A stretch of DNA of 64,000 bases from Hyphomonadaceae bacterium (GTDB lineage Bacteria; Pseudomonadota; Alphaproteobacteria; Caulobacterales; Aquidulcibacteraceae): positions 16,499-80,498 of the forward strand of contig JAHDXR010000016.1 in the NCBI GenBank assembly GCA_023384105.1, read 5' to 3'. The position numbers and the translations under genes are program-made. Numbering within the stretch: the stretch's first letter is position 1; each line of letters starts with the position of its first letter. The notes beneath the pieces are model-generated. The model was not told the DNA's origin. It did no database searches and saw only the letters and a list, made by a program, of their open reading frames with translations. Shown here piece after piece: positions 1 through 8,644 of this stretch.

Positions 1-411
1 CGTGTTGGCGTCATCTTCCATGGCGTCGCGAATGCCGCTTGTGTGGGTCAGCAAATGGCGCAACGTGATCGTATGCGCCAAGCTCACGCCGTCCCGCCGG
101 TGCAGCCGCGCCATGATATCAGGCGAGAACACGCCAAAGCCGGCATAGGCGGCGTCGATCCCCTTCGCGCCGAACGCGCCCTCCTCCGCGAGCTGCAGCA
201 GCAAAGTCGCCGTCATCGTCTTGGCGACGCTCGCCAGATGGAACCTATGCGAGACGGTCATCGGCGCATCCGGCCGCGCCAGACCGTGCACGGCCTCAAA
301 CAGCGTTTCTCCCTTCGGATCGCAGACCTGCACGACGGCGTTGCGGATCGACGGCGTCGCTGTCAGCGCCGCCCACGCGCGCCGTGCGCAAGGTGCGCCG
401 CTCTCAGCCAA
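1..411 (-). CDS. Serine hydrolase, class C beta-lactamase family (5' part only)
   Basis: Only the first 137 codons lie in the window; the gene runs off the left edge. The frame reads LASVAKTMTATLLLQLAEEG, with the SxxK nucleophile motif (SVAK) at about residues 66-69, and then LRHLLTHTSGI, the signature of the beta-lactamase/penicillin-binding/esterase family. No ATG is available. The best start is TTG at 411, which overlaps the stop of the upstream gene (TTGGCTGA), as expected for a translationally coupled operon member. No obvious signal peptide is seen from this start. In this catabolic block it may hydrolyse an ester or amide form of the substrate; that is inference. Confidence 0.75.
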   Translation of the reverse strand, partial: MAESGAPCARRAWAALTATPSIRNAVVQVCDPKGETLFEAVHGLARPDAPMTVSHRFHLASVAKTMTATLLLQLAEEGAFGAKGIDAAYAGFGVFSPDIMARLHRRDGVSLAHTITLRHLLTHTSGIRDAMEDDANT

Positions 412-1186
412 GGCGCTGCATCCAGTCGAGCGTCTCGAGCGTCGGCGTCCGCGGCATATACTCAGCGCCAAACCATCCTTTATAGCCGGCCCGTTCCAGC
501 CCATCGAAAATGCGCGCGAAATCGAGTGTGCCGTCGCCGGGAGGCTGGCGCCCGGGCATATCGGAGAATTGCACGTGTGCGGTGACATCAGCTGTCCGCG
601 CAAACGCCTCGACTGGATCGGCGCCATTCATCGCGACGTGATAGATGTCGAACTGCAAGCCGAGCCCGCCCGGATAATGCGTTCGGATAAAGTCCGCGCC
701 GGTATCGATGTCATTGATGAGAGCATCCGGCGTTTCAACTCGGTTCATAGGCTCGATCAACACCCGCCCGCCGACACCGCGGCGCCCGTGTTCGCCCATC
801 GCATAGTCGATGTTTGAGCGATAGACCCCGAGGCAGCGCTCACGATCCTCTCCTTGCGGGATACGCGACGGACCGAGGTGGATGAACCGTGCGCCAAGCG
901 CCATCGCGGCGCTCAGCGCTTTGTCCATCTCGGCGCGAAATGTCTCTTCGCGTCCGGGAACGCCCGACAAGCCAGACCCGCCGCTCAGATAGTCGCCCAT
1001 GCCGACATTGATGAGAACGACGTCCATTTCCGCCGCGCGCGCCGCTCCTCCCATCGCTTGCGGATCGCCTTCAGCGAGCACTTGTATCTCTGCGCCTACA
1101 AACCCCGCCTTCCGCGCAGCCATGAAGCGGTCAAGCAACGCAAACTCGCGAAACATCATCGAGACGCTGGTCGACCAGATGCGCAT
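404..1186 (-). CDS. Hydroxypyruvate isomerase-like TIM-barrel protein (Hyi / xylose isomerase-like family)
   Basis: This 260-residue single-domain TIM barrel has the marks of the sugar-phosphate isomerase/epimerase superfamily in its Hyi branch: LIEPMNR with the metal-binding Glu, LQFDIYH with metal Asp/His, and PGDGTLDF near the end. The length equals that of classic hydroxypyruvate isomerases. The start ATG lies 3 nt after the stop of the aminotransferase gene and the end overlaps the serine hydrolase start, so it is co-transcribed. In Hyi-type enzymes the reaction is aldose/ketose isomerisation of a small hydroxy-oxo acid such as hydroxypyruvate/tartronate semialdehyde; the substrate here is not known. 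Neighbouring aldolase or glyoxylate genes are absent, so a role tied to this pathway is more likely than glyoxylate metabolism. Confidence 0.8.
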   Translation of the reverse strand: MRIWSTSVSMMFREFALLDRFMAARKAGFVGAEIQVLAEGDPQAMGGAARAAEMDVVLINVGMGDYLSGGSGLSGVPGREETFRAEMDKALSAAMALGARFIHLGPSRIPQGEDRERCLGVYRSNIDYAMGEHGRRGVGGRVLIEPMNRVETPDALINDIDTGADFIRTHYPGGLGLQFDIYHVAMNGADPVEAFARTADVTAHVQFSDMPGRQPPGDGTLDFARIFDGLERAGYKGWFGAEYMPRTPTLETLDWMQRLG

Positions 1187-1189
1187 GGT

Positions 1190-2521
1190 TCAGGCCGCCT
1201 CGCATTCGACAAACCGACCGAACGCCGCACGCGCGCGGTTAATCGTCTCGTCAAGATCCTCCGCCGTCATCGCCGTCGAACCGACCATGAGTCCGCGTGT
1301 GGCCATCAATATGCCGGCGTTGAGCATGAGGCGGTGCAGGCCGCGCATGCGCTCCAGGTAATTCGGTCCCGACCTCTGGTGGAATTCGCGGTAGTCGCGG
1401 GCGGGCGCTTGAAAGAACTGGAGGCTCGACATTGAGGCCACGCCGTTGATGCGCATGTCGAGGCCGCAATCGGCCATGACCTCCGTTATGCCCGCGCGAA
1501 GACGCTCGCCATCGGCCTCAAGCCGCGCGAAGGTCTCCGGCGTGAGCGCGCGCATCGCGGCGACGCCGGCGGCCATGCTCATCGGATTCGCCGTGAACGT
1601 TCCGCTGTGGCTGACCTTCAAAGGACCCGCGAGATTGTCGAAGATCGCCATGAACGAGCGCAAGCCGCCGACCGCGCCAATCGGCATGCCGCCTCCAATG
1701 ATTTTGCCGAGCACGGTTGCGTCAGGGATCACGCCCAAGCGTCCCTGCGCGCCATGGAAGCTCGCTCGCCCGCAAAACACTTCGTCGAAGATGAGCGGCA
1801 CGCCGCTGCGCGTGCAGAACTCGCGCAAGGCCTTGAGCCAGCTTTGATCGGCCTCGACAAAGCCCAGGCGCGCCGGAATGGGATCGATGATCACCGCCGC
1901 AAGCGCATCCTTCTCCTCTTCCAGGCGGGCGAGCGAAACCTCGATATTATTGAACGGAATGATGACCGCCTGATCCAAAAGACTTTGCGGCGTGCCGTGC
2001 GACAAGGGCGGCGCCGCCGGACGTTCCTTGGGCCCCCAATTCCGCTCGTTCGGCAGGAAACTTGCCTCGACCAGATCGTACTGGCCATGATAACCGCCTT
2101 CGGTCTTGGCGATCTTGCTGCGCCCGGTGATTGCGCGCGCCGCCTTCAGAGCAACCATCGCCGCTTCCGTGCCGCTGTTGGCGAAACGCACTTGCTCCAC
2201 GCCCCGCCAACGATCGACAATGATTTCGGCGAGCTCGATCTCCTTCTCCTCGGGAAGGATGCAACAGGTCATTCGTTCCGCTTGCCGCTTCAAAGCCTCG
2301 ACAACGGGTTCAAAGCCATAACCGTGAATGTTGGCGGAAAAGTTGTTGACCCAATCGAGATACGAATTGCCGTCGACATCGGTGACACGGCAACCGCGGC
2401 CTTCCCTGGCGTAGATCACATAAGGCGCAAACGTCACCATGTGGCGGGTGTTGGCGCCGGGCATCACCGCACGCGCGCGCTCAAACAGAGTCGCAGATCG
2501 CGATCGGTCGTCAGGAAACAT
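1190..2521 (-). CDS. Class III PLP aminotransferase (glutamate-1-semialdehyde aminomutase / beta-transaminase-like), copy 1
   Basis: The protein has 443 residues and class III (fold type I) aminotransferase features: FANSGTEAAMVALKAARAIT, GGYHGQYD, IFDEVFCGR with the PLP-ring Asp, and VLGKIIGGGMPIGA with the Schiff-base Lys. Overall pattern and length match glutamate-1-semialdehyde 2,1-aminomutase and the related beta-amino-acid transaminases. The ATG at 2521 (M-F-P-D-D) is preferred over an upstream in-frame start at 2611 that would run into the preceding gene; GGAG lies about 11 nt upstream. It is clearly paralogous to the aminotransferase two genes upstream, sharing DWVNNFS and the motif order. 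Heme biosynthesis is unlikely, because two copies sit in a catabolic operon with BKACE. An amino-group transfer from a beta- or omega-amino acid is the favoured role (inference). Confidence 0.85.
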   Translation of the reverse strand: MFPDDRSRSATLFERARAVMPGANTRHMVTFAPYVIYAREGRGCRVTDVDGNSYLDWVNNFSANIHGYGFEPVVEALKRQAERMTCCILPEEKEIELAEIIVDRWRGVEQVRFANSGTEAAMVALKAARAITGRSKIAKTEGGYHGQYDLVEASFLPNERNWGPKERPAAPPLSHGTPQSLLDQAVIIPFNNIEVSLARLEEEKDALAAVIIDPIPARLGFVEADQSWLKALREFCTRSGVPLIFDEVFCGRASFHGAQGRLGVIPDATVLGKIIGGGMPIGAVGGLRSFMAIFDNLAGPLKVSHSGTFTANPMSMAAGVAAMRALTPETFARLEADGERLRAGITEVMADCGLDMRINGVASMSSLQFFQAPARDYREFHQRSGPNYLERMRGLHRLMLNAGILMATRGLMVGSTAMTAEDLDETINRARAAFGRFVECEAA

Positions 2522-2561
2522 GATGAGCGTTACTCCGCGAAGCAAAAGAGGCTGAGGTCCT

Positions 2562-3602
2562 TCAACGCTTGGCCCACAGGTTGGCGGGATCGGTTGAACC
2601 GTCGCCACCATGGATTTCTCGCCGGCGCTTCCAGCCGAGATCTGGACCGGCGACGATGAGCAGCACAGCCGCGGCGGCCACCCAGATGAGCACGTTCGGC
2701 GTGAGGAAGCTGCTGCGCGTCCCTTCCTGGACGACGGCGAGAGAGCTGCCGAAAAGGTTCAGCGCGCCGTGCACCATGATCGCGGGCCAAACGCTGCCGC
2801 CCGTAACGTTGACAAAATAAATCGCCACCATCGACATGGCGCAACACATGGTGAAAAAAACGCCCTGCCCGATCGCGAGATCGATCAGGCCCGTTTGGCC
2901 GCTAAGGAGCCCGGGGATTTCGCGCGGGAAATGCCAAAGCGCCCAGAAGACGCCGAGCGCAAGCGCCGCGGCAAGCGGCGCCCTCAGTTTCTGCACGAGG
3001 ATTGGCCAAGCAAAGCCGCGCCAGCCAAGCTCCTCCAGAAGTCCGCCCTGATTGGCGAGGAAGCCAACCAGCAGCGCGCTTGCCAAGGTGGGCCAACTCG
3101 CTAGGCCGAAGCCGCTACTAACAGCCTCTCGCAAGGCCGCATCGTCGGAAAAGTGCGCCGACGCGACGATTGCGGCGGAGGCGGCGCCAAGCAATCCCGC
3201 CAGCGCGATGTAGATGCGCGCCGTTTCGCGCGCGCTGATGGCGCCGCGCGACAGCTTGTAAGCGCCGAGAAGCGCGACGACGCCGCGTCCACCCCAGCCC
3301 AGCCAGACCGTCACCACCGCCGCGACGGTTGGAGCGAACGGAAAAAACAAAAAAGGCGCCGCATACGGCGCGGCGATATAGGAGAGAATTGACGTGGGCA
3401 CGCCGTCCCGGTGCGCGGTGATGATTGGATGCGCTGCGCGCACGTCAGCCTGGGTGCGGTAGAAGGCCTCGACAACGCTGCCAGCGCCGCTCGCCTGCGC
3501 GTTGATCTCAAGCGCAATGAGATAGGTGTAGAGCAGCGCCGGAAACGTGATCGCCAATACATAGAAGCAAGCGAACGGGTGGCGCTGGATGAACTTGGAC
3601 AT
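2562..3602 (-). CDS. CPBP-family intramembrane glutamic protease (Abi/Rce1-like)
   Basis: This is a hydrophobic 346-residue protein with about eight predicted membrane segments. It carries the CPBP signatures EELGWRGFAWP (the EExxxR motif with paired catalytic Glu) at about residues 190-200 and FWALWHFPREIP (FxxxH motif), followed by a late conserved segment near VHGALNLFG. The family includes CAAX prenyl proteases and bacteriocin-immunity proteins. A role in small-molecule catabolism is not established, yet the gene sits between two paralogous aminotransferase genes with short gaps (12 nt on one side, 40 nt on the other), so it is transcribed with them. It may process or protect an envelope component such as the TonB receptor system; that is a guess. 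Confidence 0.85.
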   Translation of the reverse strand: MSKFIQRHPFACFYVLAITFPALLYTYLIALEINAQASGAGSVVEAFYRTQADVRAAHPIITAHRDGVPTSILSYIAAPYAAPFLFFPFAPTVAAVVTVWLGWGGRGVVALLGAYKLSRGAISARETARIYIALAGLLGAASAAIVASAHFSDDAALREAVSSGFGLASWPTLASALLVGFLANQGGLLEELGWRGFAWPILVQKLRAPLAAALALGVFWALWHFPREIPGLLSGQTGLIDLAIGQGVFFTMCCAMSMVAIYFVNVTGGSVWPAIMVHGALNLFGSSLAVVQEGTRSSFLTPNVLIWVAAAAVLLIVAGPDLGWKRRREIHGGDGSTDPANLWAKR

Positions 3603-3614
3603 CCCGTCCTCCGC

Positions 3615-4952
3615 TTAAAGAACCTTGTAACGCTCAAAGGCGCGCCGAACGCCGGCGATCGTAAAGTCGATGTCGTTGTCGGTCATCGGCGTGGAGCCGA
3701 TAAAGCCGCCGCGCATCGTGAGCAGCTGCTCGTCGGCGAGGAGGCTTTGAACAACGGGCATGCTCCGACCCAGGTCAGCCGCAAACGCCGCCGCCAGTTC
3801 GCGATAGTTCCGCATGGGTTTCGTGGTCATGACAAGCGCCGACAGCGATCCTTCGCCCAGCACAGTCGCTTCGAGCTTCAGATCCCGCTTGATCCGTTCA
3901 AGGCCATCGCGCAACCGCTCGCCCTTGGCGGCGAGATCGGCGAACGCTTCAGGCGTGAGCAGCGAGAGCGAGGTGAAGCCCATCGCCATGGCGAGCGGGT
4001 TTGCGGTAAAAGTGCCCGAATGTTTGACCTTCGGGTCTCCTGCATCGACCTCGAATACGGACATGAATTCGGCCTTGCCGCCACATCCGCCGACGGGGAT
4101 TCCGCCGCCAATGATCTTTCCCATTGTGGTGAGGTCGGGCGTGAGGCCGATCTCACCTTGAAATCCATGATAGCCGGCGCGCAACGCCCAGACCTCGTCG
4201 AAGATGAGCAGGATGCCGAGCCGTTCGGTTTCTTCCCGCAGCATTTCGAGAAACGCCTGACTGGGTTTCACCATGCCCAATTGCAGCCGCTGCGGATCGA
4301 GAATGACCGCCGCCAACTCGTGCGCATGCTCGCGAAGAAGCGTGCGTGCGGCCTCGATGTCGTTAAGCGGCAGGATAACGACGAGATCGAGCAAGGCTTG
4401 GGGGTGCCCGCCCTGATAGGCGATTGCGTTCGGACGTTTAGGGTCTCCCCAATTCTCCGGCGTCGATTGAAAGCTCGCCTCCAGAAGATCGAATTGACCA
4501 TGATAGCCGCCTTCCATCTTCGCGATCTTCGGTTTGCCGGTGTAAGCGCGCGCCGCCTTGATTGCGATCTGGTTGGCCTCAGTGCCGCTGTTCATGAAGC
4601 GCACACGCTCAAGCGAGGGAATGCGGGCGCACAGCAGCTCGGCGAGCTTCACTTCCCATTCCGTTGGCAACACCGCCGACATAAGCCGCGCGCCCTGTGT
4701 GGCCAGCATGTCGACCAGTTCGCGCTTGTTGTGGCCGTGGATGAGCGATGAGAAATTGTTGACCCAATCGATCTTCCGGTTGCCCTCGACATCGGTGATC
4801 CAGCAGCCGTCGGCAAAATCGGCGTAGATGGGATGCGGTCTCGCCACCACCAGGTGGCGCGTATAGCCCGACGGCATCACCTTGCGGGCGCGCTCGAATA
4901 TCCGCTTCGAAACGGTCTGGTTGTGAGCGGGCGAGTGTGCTGGATCTGGCAT
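3615..4952 (-). CDS. Class III PLP aminotransferase (glutamate-1-semialdehyde aminomutase / beta-transaminase-like), copy 2
   Basis: This 445-residue fold-type I aminotransferase shows RFMNSGTEANQIAIKAARAYTG, GGYHGQFDLLEASF, LIFDEVWALRAGYHG and TMGKIIGGGIPVGGCGG with the PLP Lys. The start ATG overlaps the BKACE stop by one base (TGATG arrangement at 4950-4954), so translation is probably coupled. The N-terminal arm (FERARKVMPSGYTRH) resembles that of copy 1 (FERARAVMPGANTRH), so the two arose by duplication but have diverged and may form a heteromer or act on successive intermediates. In a beta-amino-acid pathway it would yield the beta-keto acid used by the adjacent BKACE; this is inferred from order and family only. 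Confidence 0.87.
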   Translation of the reverse strand: MPDPAHSPAHNQTVSKRIFERARKVMPSGYTRHLVVARPHPIYADFADGCWITDVEGNRKIDWVNNFSSLIHGHNKRELVDMLATQGARLMSAVLPTEWEVKLAELLCARIPSLERVRFMNSGTEANQIAIKAARAYTGKPKIAKMEGGYHGQFDLLEASFQSTPENWGDPKRPNAIAYQGGHPQALLDLVVILPLNDIEAARTLLREHAHELAAVILDPQRLQLGMVKPSQAFLEMLREETERLGILLIFDEVWALRAGYHGFQGEIGLTPDLTTMGKIIGGGIPVGGCGGKAEFMSVFEVDAGDPKVKHSGTFTANPLAMAMGFTSLSLLTPEAFADLAAKGERLRDGLERIKRDLKLEATVLGEGSLSALVMTTKPMRNYRELAAAFAADLGRSMPVVQSLLADEQLLTMRGGFIGSTPMTDNDIDFTIAGVRRAFERYKVL

Positions 4953-5935
4953 CAGAAGTTCACCTGGTCTTTGCCCTTCGTGCCGAGGATGCGCCTCGCC
5001 TCGTCTGGCGTGGCGACTTCAAGCCCCAATTCCTCGATGATGCGGCGGATGCGGCCTACTTGTTCGGCGCTCGATTTGGCGAGCTGCCCGCGCCCATACC
5101 AGAGGCTGTCCTCAAGCCCGACCCGGACGTTTCCGCCGAGCAGCGCGGCCTGGGTGGTCAAGCGTATCTGTTCTTTGCCCGCGGCCAGCACCGACCAATA
5201 GTAGTTGTCGCCGAACAAATCGTCCGCCGTCTGACGGAAGTGCAGCACATGCTTGGGATCGGACCCGATGCCGCCCAGAAATCCAAACACGGACTGGATG
5301 AAAAAGGGCGGTTTCACGTGTCCCAAATCCCACAGCATCTTCAGCGCATAGAGATGGCCGATATCAAAACACTCGTATTCGAAGACAACGCCGCGTTCCT
5401 GCCCCAGCTCTTTGGCGATGCGCTCCATGCTCGCCCATGTGTTCTGCATCGTCAGGTCTTTGGTGGCGTGGACGAACAGCTTTTCCCAGTCGCTGAGCTT
5501 ATTGATGTCGACGCGGCCGCCCATGATCCAGTTCGCGGCGTTCATGGGGCCCATGTTGAACGACGTGATCTCCGGCGCGAATTGCTTCGGCGCGGCAAGA
5601 CGTTCGTCGAGAACGTCCTTCCAGTCGGTCTTTACATCGAAGCCGCCATCGGCTTTGCGCCGGATCGCGGGCTGGCCTGTGGTGATGTTGATGATGACGT
5701 CGGACTGCTGCTTGATGCGCGAGAGGTAAAGTCCATAGACCTCCGGCGTCGTTACGGGGCATCCTGTTTCCGGATCGCGGGCGTGAAGGTGCACGATCGC
5801 CGCGCCAGCTTCGGCCGCCGCAACCGAGTCGGCCACAATCTGATCGGGCGTAATCGGCAGATGCGGCGACATGAACGGCATATGCATAGCGCCCGTCGTC
5901 GCGCTTGTGATGATGACTTTTGGGGACTTCTTCAT
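4952..5935 (-). CDS. BKACE family beta-keto acid cleavage enzyme (3-keto-5-aminohexanoate cleavage enzyme-like)
   Basis: BKACE (DUF849) enzymes are Zn-dependent TIM barrels that react a beta-keto acid with acetyl-CoA to give acetoacetate and a new acyl-CoA; the type member acts in lysine fermentation. The family hallmarks are visible: VIITSATTGA at the start, AAIVHLHARDPETG with the metal-binding HxH pair at about residues 49-51, INITTG, and FGFLGGIG in the C-terminal half. The start is ATG 5935 with a strong GGGAGG ribosome site 6 nt upstream. It overlaps the upstream SDR gene by 4 nt and the downstream aminotransferase by 1 nt. The substrate side chain cannot be read from sequence; the paired aminotransferases suggest that the beta-keto acid derives from an amino acid. 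Confidence 0.9.
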   Translation of the reverse strand: MKKSPKVIITSATTGAMHMPFMSPHLPITPDQIVADSVAAAEAGAAIVHLHARDPETGCPVTTPEVYGLYLSRIKQQSDVIINITTGQPAIRRKADGGFDVKTDWKDVLDERLAAPKQFAPEITSFNMGPMNAANWIMGGRVDINKLSDWEKLFVHATKDLTMQNTWASMERIAKELGQERGVVFEYECFDIGHLYALKMLWDLGHVKPPFFIQSVFGFLGGIGSDPKHVLHFRQTADDLFGDNYYWSVLAAGKEQIRLTTQAALLGGNVRVGLEDSLWYGRGQLAKSSAEQVGRIRRIIEELGLEVATPDEARRILGTKGKDQVNF

Positions 5936-6783
5936 GATTTCCTCCCGAGCGCAGCGGCAAAGGCGTCGGGCGAGAGCGCACCGCCGCCTGTAAGCATCTG
6001 TCCGCCGTCGCAAGAAAAGACGCCGCCAGTGACGTAAGCCGCGGCGGGCGACGCCAGGAACACCGCCATCGCCGCGACATCTTCTTTCGCGCCGTAGCGG
6101 CGCAGCGCCGTTGAACGCTCCACGACGCCTCGCGCTTCAGGCGTCGGCGCGAGCCGCGTCATGCCCTCGGTGCCATCGATCGGCCCCGGCACAATCGCAT
6201 TCACACGAATGCCTGCCGGGCCCCACTCGAGCGCAAGCACCTTCGTCAGCATATCGACGCCGGCCTTTGCGGCGCACACATGAGCTTGACCGGCAAACGG
6301 CAGGCTCGCCTGCGGCGCCGAGATGTTGATCATCGCGCATCCGGGCTTGCGCGCCACATCGAAGGCGGCGCGCAGCACGTTGAAAGTTCCGAGCAGATCG
6401 ATGTCGACGACGGTCTTGAACGCGTTCGCCGACATCAAAGCGGCCGGCGCAACGAAATTTCCCGCAGCGCCCGACACCACAATCGAAAGCGGTCCATGAG
6501 CAACCGCGGCGTCGCGCGCTGCGGCTGCGGCCGCGTCGAAATCGCGGACGTCGACCGCAAACCCCATGGCTGCTTCGCCAAGATGCTTGAGCGCGGAGGC
6601 GACATTGTCCGGCTTGCGGCTCATGACCGCCACACGCGCGCCCGCCCGCTGCAGCGCCGCTGCGATCTCGAGATTGATGCCGCTGGTGCCGCCGGCCACG
6701 AAGGCGCTCTGGCCCTGCAGCAGCCCGGGCGCGAAAGTCGCCGCCAGCTCCTTGGGTTGCGTTGCCTCGTGCGCGCCTGCCAT
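5932..6783 (-). CDS. SDR oxidoreductase of the 2,4-dienoyl-CoA reductase (DECR) type
   Basis: This 283-residue Rossmann SDR has AFVAGGTSGIN for nucleotide binding, NISAPQ at the catalytic Ser strand, and QAHVCAAKAGVDMLTK where an ordinary SDR has YxxxK. The Tyr position is His while the Lys is kept. The following EWGPAGIRVNAIVPGPIDGTEG is typical of DECR-type SDRs (peroxisomal DECR2 and bacterial relatives), which use a different proton donor. It is expected to reduce or oxidise an unsaturated or hydroxy acyl-CoA with NAD(P)H. It is the first gene after the operator at 6831-6846 (48 nt from operator to start), so a second promoter for the downstream run probably lies there. Confidence 0.85.
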   Translation of the reverse strand: MAGAHEATQPKELAATFAPGLLQGQSAFVAGGTSGINLEIAAALQRAGARVAVMSRKPDNVASALKHLGEAAMGFAVDVRDFDAAAAAARDAAVAHGPLSIVVSGAAGNFVAPAALMSANAFKTVVDIDLLGTFNVLRAAFDVARKPGCAMINISAPQASLPFAGQAHVCAAKAGVDMLTKVLALEWGPAGIRVNAIVPGPIDGTEGMTRLAPTPEARGVVERSTALRRYGAKEDVAAMAVFLASPAAAYVTGGVFSCDGGQMLTGGGALSPDAFAAALGRKS

Positions 6784-6828
6784 GAGCCCTCCTCACGGCT
6801 GAAGCCTCACGTTCAGCCCGGATCAATC

Positions 6829-7764
6829 TTATGACCCGTTGGTCATGTTTGCAAGAGCGTGCGGCTGGTTGGGCGGCGTTTTCCGCGCCTCGGCGAGTTC
6901 AAGATAGAGCGCGCTGTGGTCCAGCGCGGCGCCTCCGGTTTCGCACATGCGCGCGTAGAGATCGCGGGCGAGAGCGCCGAAACGAAGATCGAGCCCAAGC
7001 GACGCCGCGAGGTCTCTTGCCGTATCGAGGTCTTTCAGCTGCACGTGCGCGTAGGCGCCGGGCTTGAAATTGCGCTCGATCATGCGCCGGCCATGCTGTC
7101 GCCACACGGTCGAATCGGCGAAGCCGCCTTGCAGCGCTCTATGAACGGCCTCCGCGTCGCCGCCGCCTTTCTCCACCAGGAGCAGCGCCTCTGCGACCGC
7201 GCCAATCGTGACTCCCACGATGAGTTGGTTGGCGATCTTGGCAAGCTGCCCCGCCCCGCAGGGGCCGACATGGGTCACGCGCCCCATGGCGGACAGCACC
7301 GGCAAGACACGCGCAAGATCGCCTTCCGCGCCGCCCGCCATGATGGAAAGATTGCCCTCGATAGCGCCGCGCTCTCCGCCCGAAACCGGCGCATCGACGT
7401 AACCGCAACCGAGCGCCTTCAGGCGCTCGGCATGCCGCTGCGCGGTTTCAACCGGAATTGAACTCATGACCACCACGACAGCGCCGCGCTTCAGGACCGG
7501 CGCAACGCCTTGCGTTCCGTCAGCGCCAAACAAGACCTCGTCGCAGACCGCCCCGGTGCTCAACATGAGAATGACGACATCCGCGTCGGCGACGCAGGCG
7601 AACGGCGTTGCACAGACGCTAACGCCTTCATTCAACAGCGCTTTGACTTTCTCCGGCGTGCGGTTCCAGGCTCGTATGGCGAACCCGGCGCGTGCGATGT
7701 TGCGCGCCATGGGCGCGCCCATAATGCCCGCGCCCATAAGGGCGACGATGGTTCGCCGGCTCAT
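6829..7764 (-). CDS. NAD(P)-dependent beta-hydroxyacid dehydrogenase (3-hydroxyisobutyrate dehydrogenase family)
   Basis: This 311-residue enzyme opens with VALMGAGIMGAPMARN (Rossmann dinucleotide site), has DAPVSGGERGAIEGNLSIMAGG (substrate-binding DxPVSGG motif) and KIANQLIVGVTIGAVAEALLL with the catalytic Lys at about residue 170. Family members oxidise a beta-hydroxy acid (3-hydroxyisobutyrate, D-glycerate/tartronate semialdehyde, 3-hydroxypropionate) to the semialdehyde or reduce it back. Its start overlaps the TetR stop by 4 nt. Its last codons (M-T-N-G-S-stop) are encoded by the palindrome ATGACCCGTTGGTCAT read on the minus strand, so the gene end doubles as an operator for the next gene. 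Confidence 0.9.
   Translation of the reverse strand: MSRRTIVALMGAGIMGAPMARNIARAGFAIRAWNRTPEKVKALLNEGVSVCATPFACVADADVVILMLSTGAVCDEVLFGADGTQGVAPVLKRGAVVVVMSSIPVETAQRHAERLKALGCGYVDAPVSGGERGAIEGNLSIMAGGAEGDLARVLPVLSAMGRVTHVGPCGAGQLAKIANQLIVGVTIGAVAEALLLVEKGGGDAEAVHRALQGGFADSTVWRQHGRRMIERNFKPGAYAHVQLKDLDTARDLAASLGLDLRFGALARDLYARMCETGGAALDHSALYLELAEARKTPPNQPHALANMTNGS
6831..6846. promoter_or_regulatory. Operator palindrome O1, ATGACC-N4-GGTCAT
   Basis: ATGACCCGTTGGTCAT is a perfect 6+6 inverted repeat with 4-nt spacer. It lies over the last codons of the HIBADH-type gene and 37 nt upstream of the DECR-type SDR start. The same palindrome occurs at 12180-12195 and 12424-12439, in front of the TonB receptor and the E1-like gene, so it is very probably the site of the TetR protein encoded at 7761. 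Confidence 0.8.
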
Positions 7765-8486
7765 CCGCGCTCTGGCGTCAGCGCCGGCAAGAGCATCAGC
7801 ACGTCGGCTGCCTCCGTCGCCGGCGGATCGCGGCCGTAGATCGCACGATAAGTCAAGAGCGCATGCATGCGGGTCAGCGCCTCATCGTCATAGGGTTGCT
7901 CGTGGCCAGTGCCAGTCAACACGCCGAAGCGGTTGAAGAGACTTTGGTCGAGCATGCCGCCGACAGTCCGTACTGTGAACAAGAGGTTTTCCCGGCTCGG
8001 CGCTTGGTCTCCGACCCGCGCCTCGACCGACTCGGCGATGCGCCGCGACACATAGTCATTTCGCTCATGCCAGATTTTGCGCATCTTCGGGTCGATCTCG
8101 CCCATCTGAACGATGCAGCGCAACACGCCGACATTGCTCGCGAACGTGCCTTCGTACCAGGCGACCCAGGCGACGGTCGCGGCGAAGGCGCTGTCGCGCG
8201 GATCAATGATTGGAACGAACTGCCGCTCGAACGTGACATATTGTTCCGCGAGCTCCTGCAGAAACTCGTCCTTGGTGTCGAAATAGATATAGAAGGTGCC
8301 CTTCGCCAAGCCGGCGCCGGCGCAGATCTCTTCGACATTGAGTTCGCGGTAGCCGACGTCTTCCAAGAGAAGCGCGCCAGCCGCCATCAGCTTGAGTTTG
8401 GTCTTCTCACCGCTGCGAGCCTTGCGAATCTCATTCGCCAGCGCGCCGAGATAGGTGGCGAAGCGTATCCGGGAAATATTGGCCAA
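7761..8486 (-). CDS. TetR/AcrR family transcriptional regulator
   Basis: The DNA-binding domain is clear: GALLLEDVGYRELNVEEICAGAGLAKGTFYIYFDTKDEFLQEL, that is, a TetR helix-turn-helix ending in the GTFYIYF recognition helix (given in the 726-nt form as about residues 34-75), followed by an all-helical ligand domain. The frame stays open to a GTG at 8651 that overlaps the SMP-30 stop, but that extension is low-complexity with poor third-position GC. TTG 8486, with AGGA about 9 nt upstream, gives a normal 241-residue protein and is preferred; the start is uncertain. The gene lies inside the operon it probably controls. Four TGAC-N6-GTCA palindromes nearby are the candidate operators, and the ligand is probably a pathway intermediate. 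Confidence 0.85.
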   Translation of the reverse strand: MANISRIRFATYLGALANEIRKARSGEKTKLKLMAAGALLLEDVGYRELNVEEICAGAGLAKGTFYIYFDTKDEFLQELAEQYVTFERQFVPIIDPRDSAFAATVAWVAWYEGTFASNVGVLRCIVQMGEIDPKMRKIWHERNDYVSRRIAESVEARVGDQAPSRENLLFTVRTVGGMLDQSLFNRFGVLTGTGHEQPYDDEALTRMHALLTYRAIYGRDPPATEAADVLMLLPALTPERG

Positions 8487-8644
8487 GGGCCCTGGTCCTG
8501 ACTCTGCCGCGCCAGGATCGCGGCGCGCACGGTTCAGATAAGGCGAGCCGGCCCTGTTTGTCGATTGACGCGCCCTCGATCCGCCAGCAGCGGACGTTTC
8601 AATGCCAGCTGCAGCCCCATCCCCTCGGCGCTTGGACACCGGGC

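Noticed and set aside
1190..4952. Heme-biosynthesis hemL assignment for the two aminotransferases
   Set aside because: Two diverged paralogues in a TonB/BKACE catabolic operon do not fit a housekeeping hemL, although the fold is the same.
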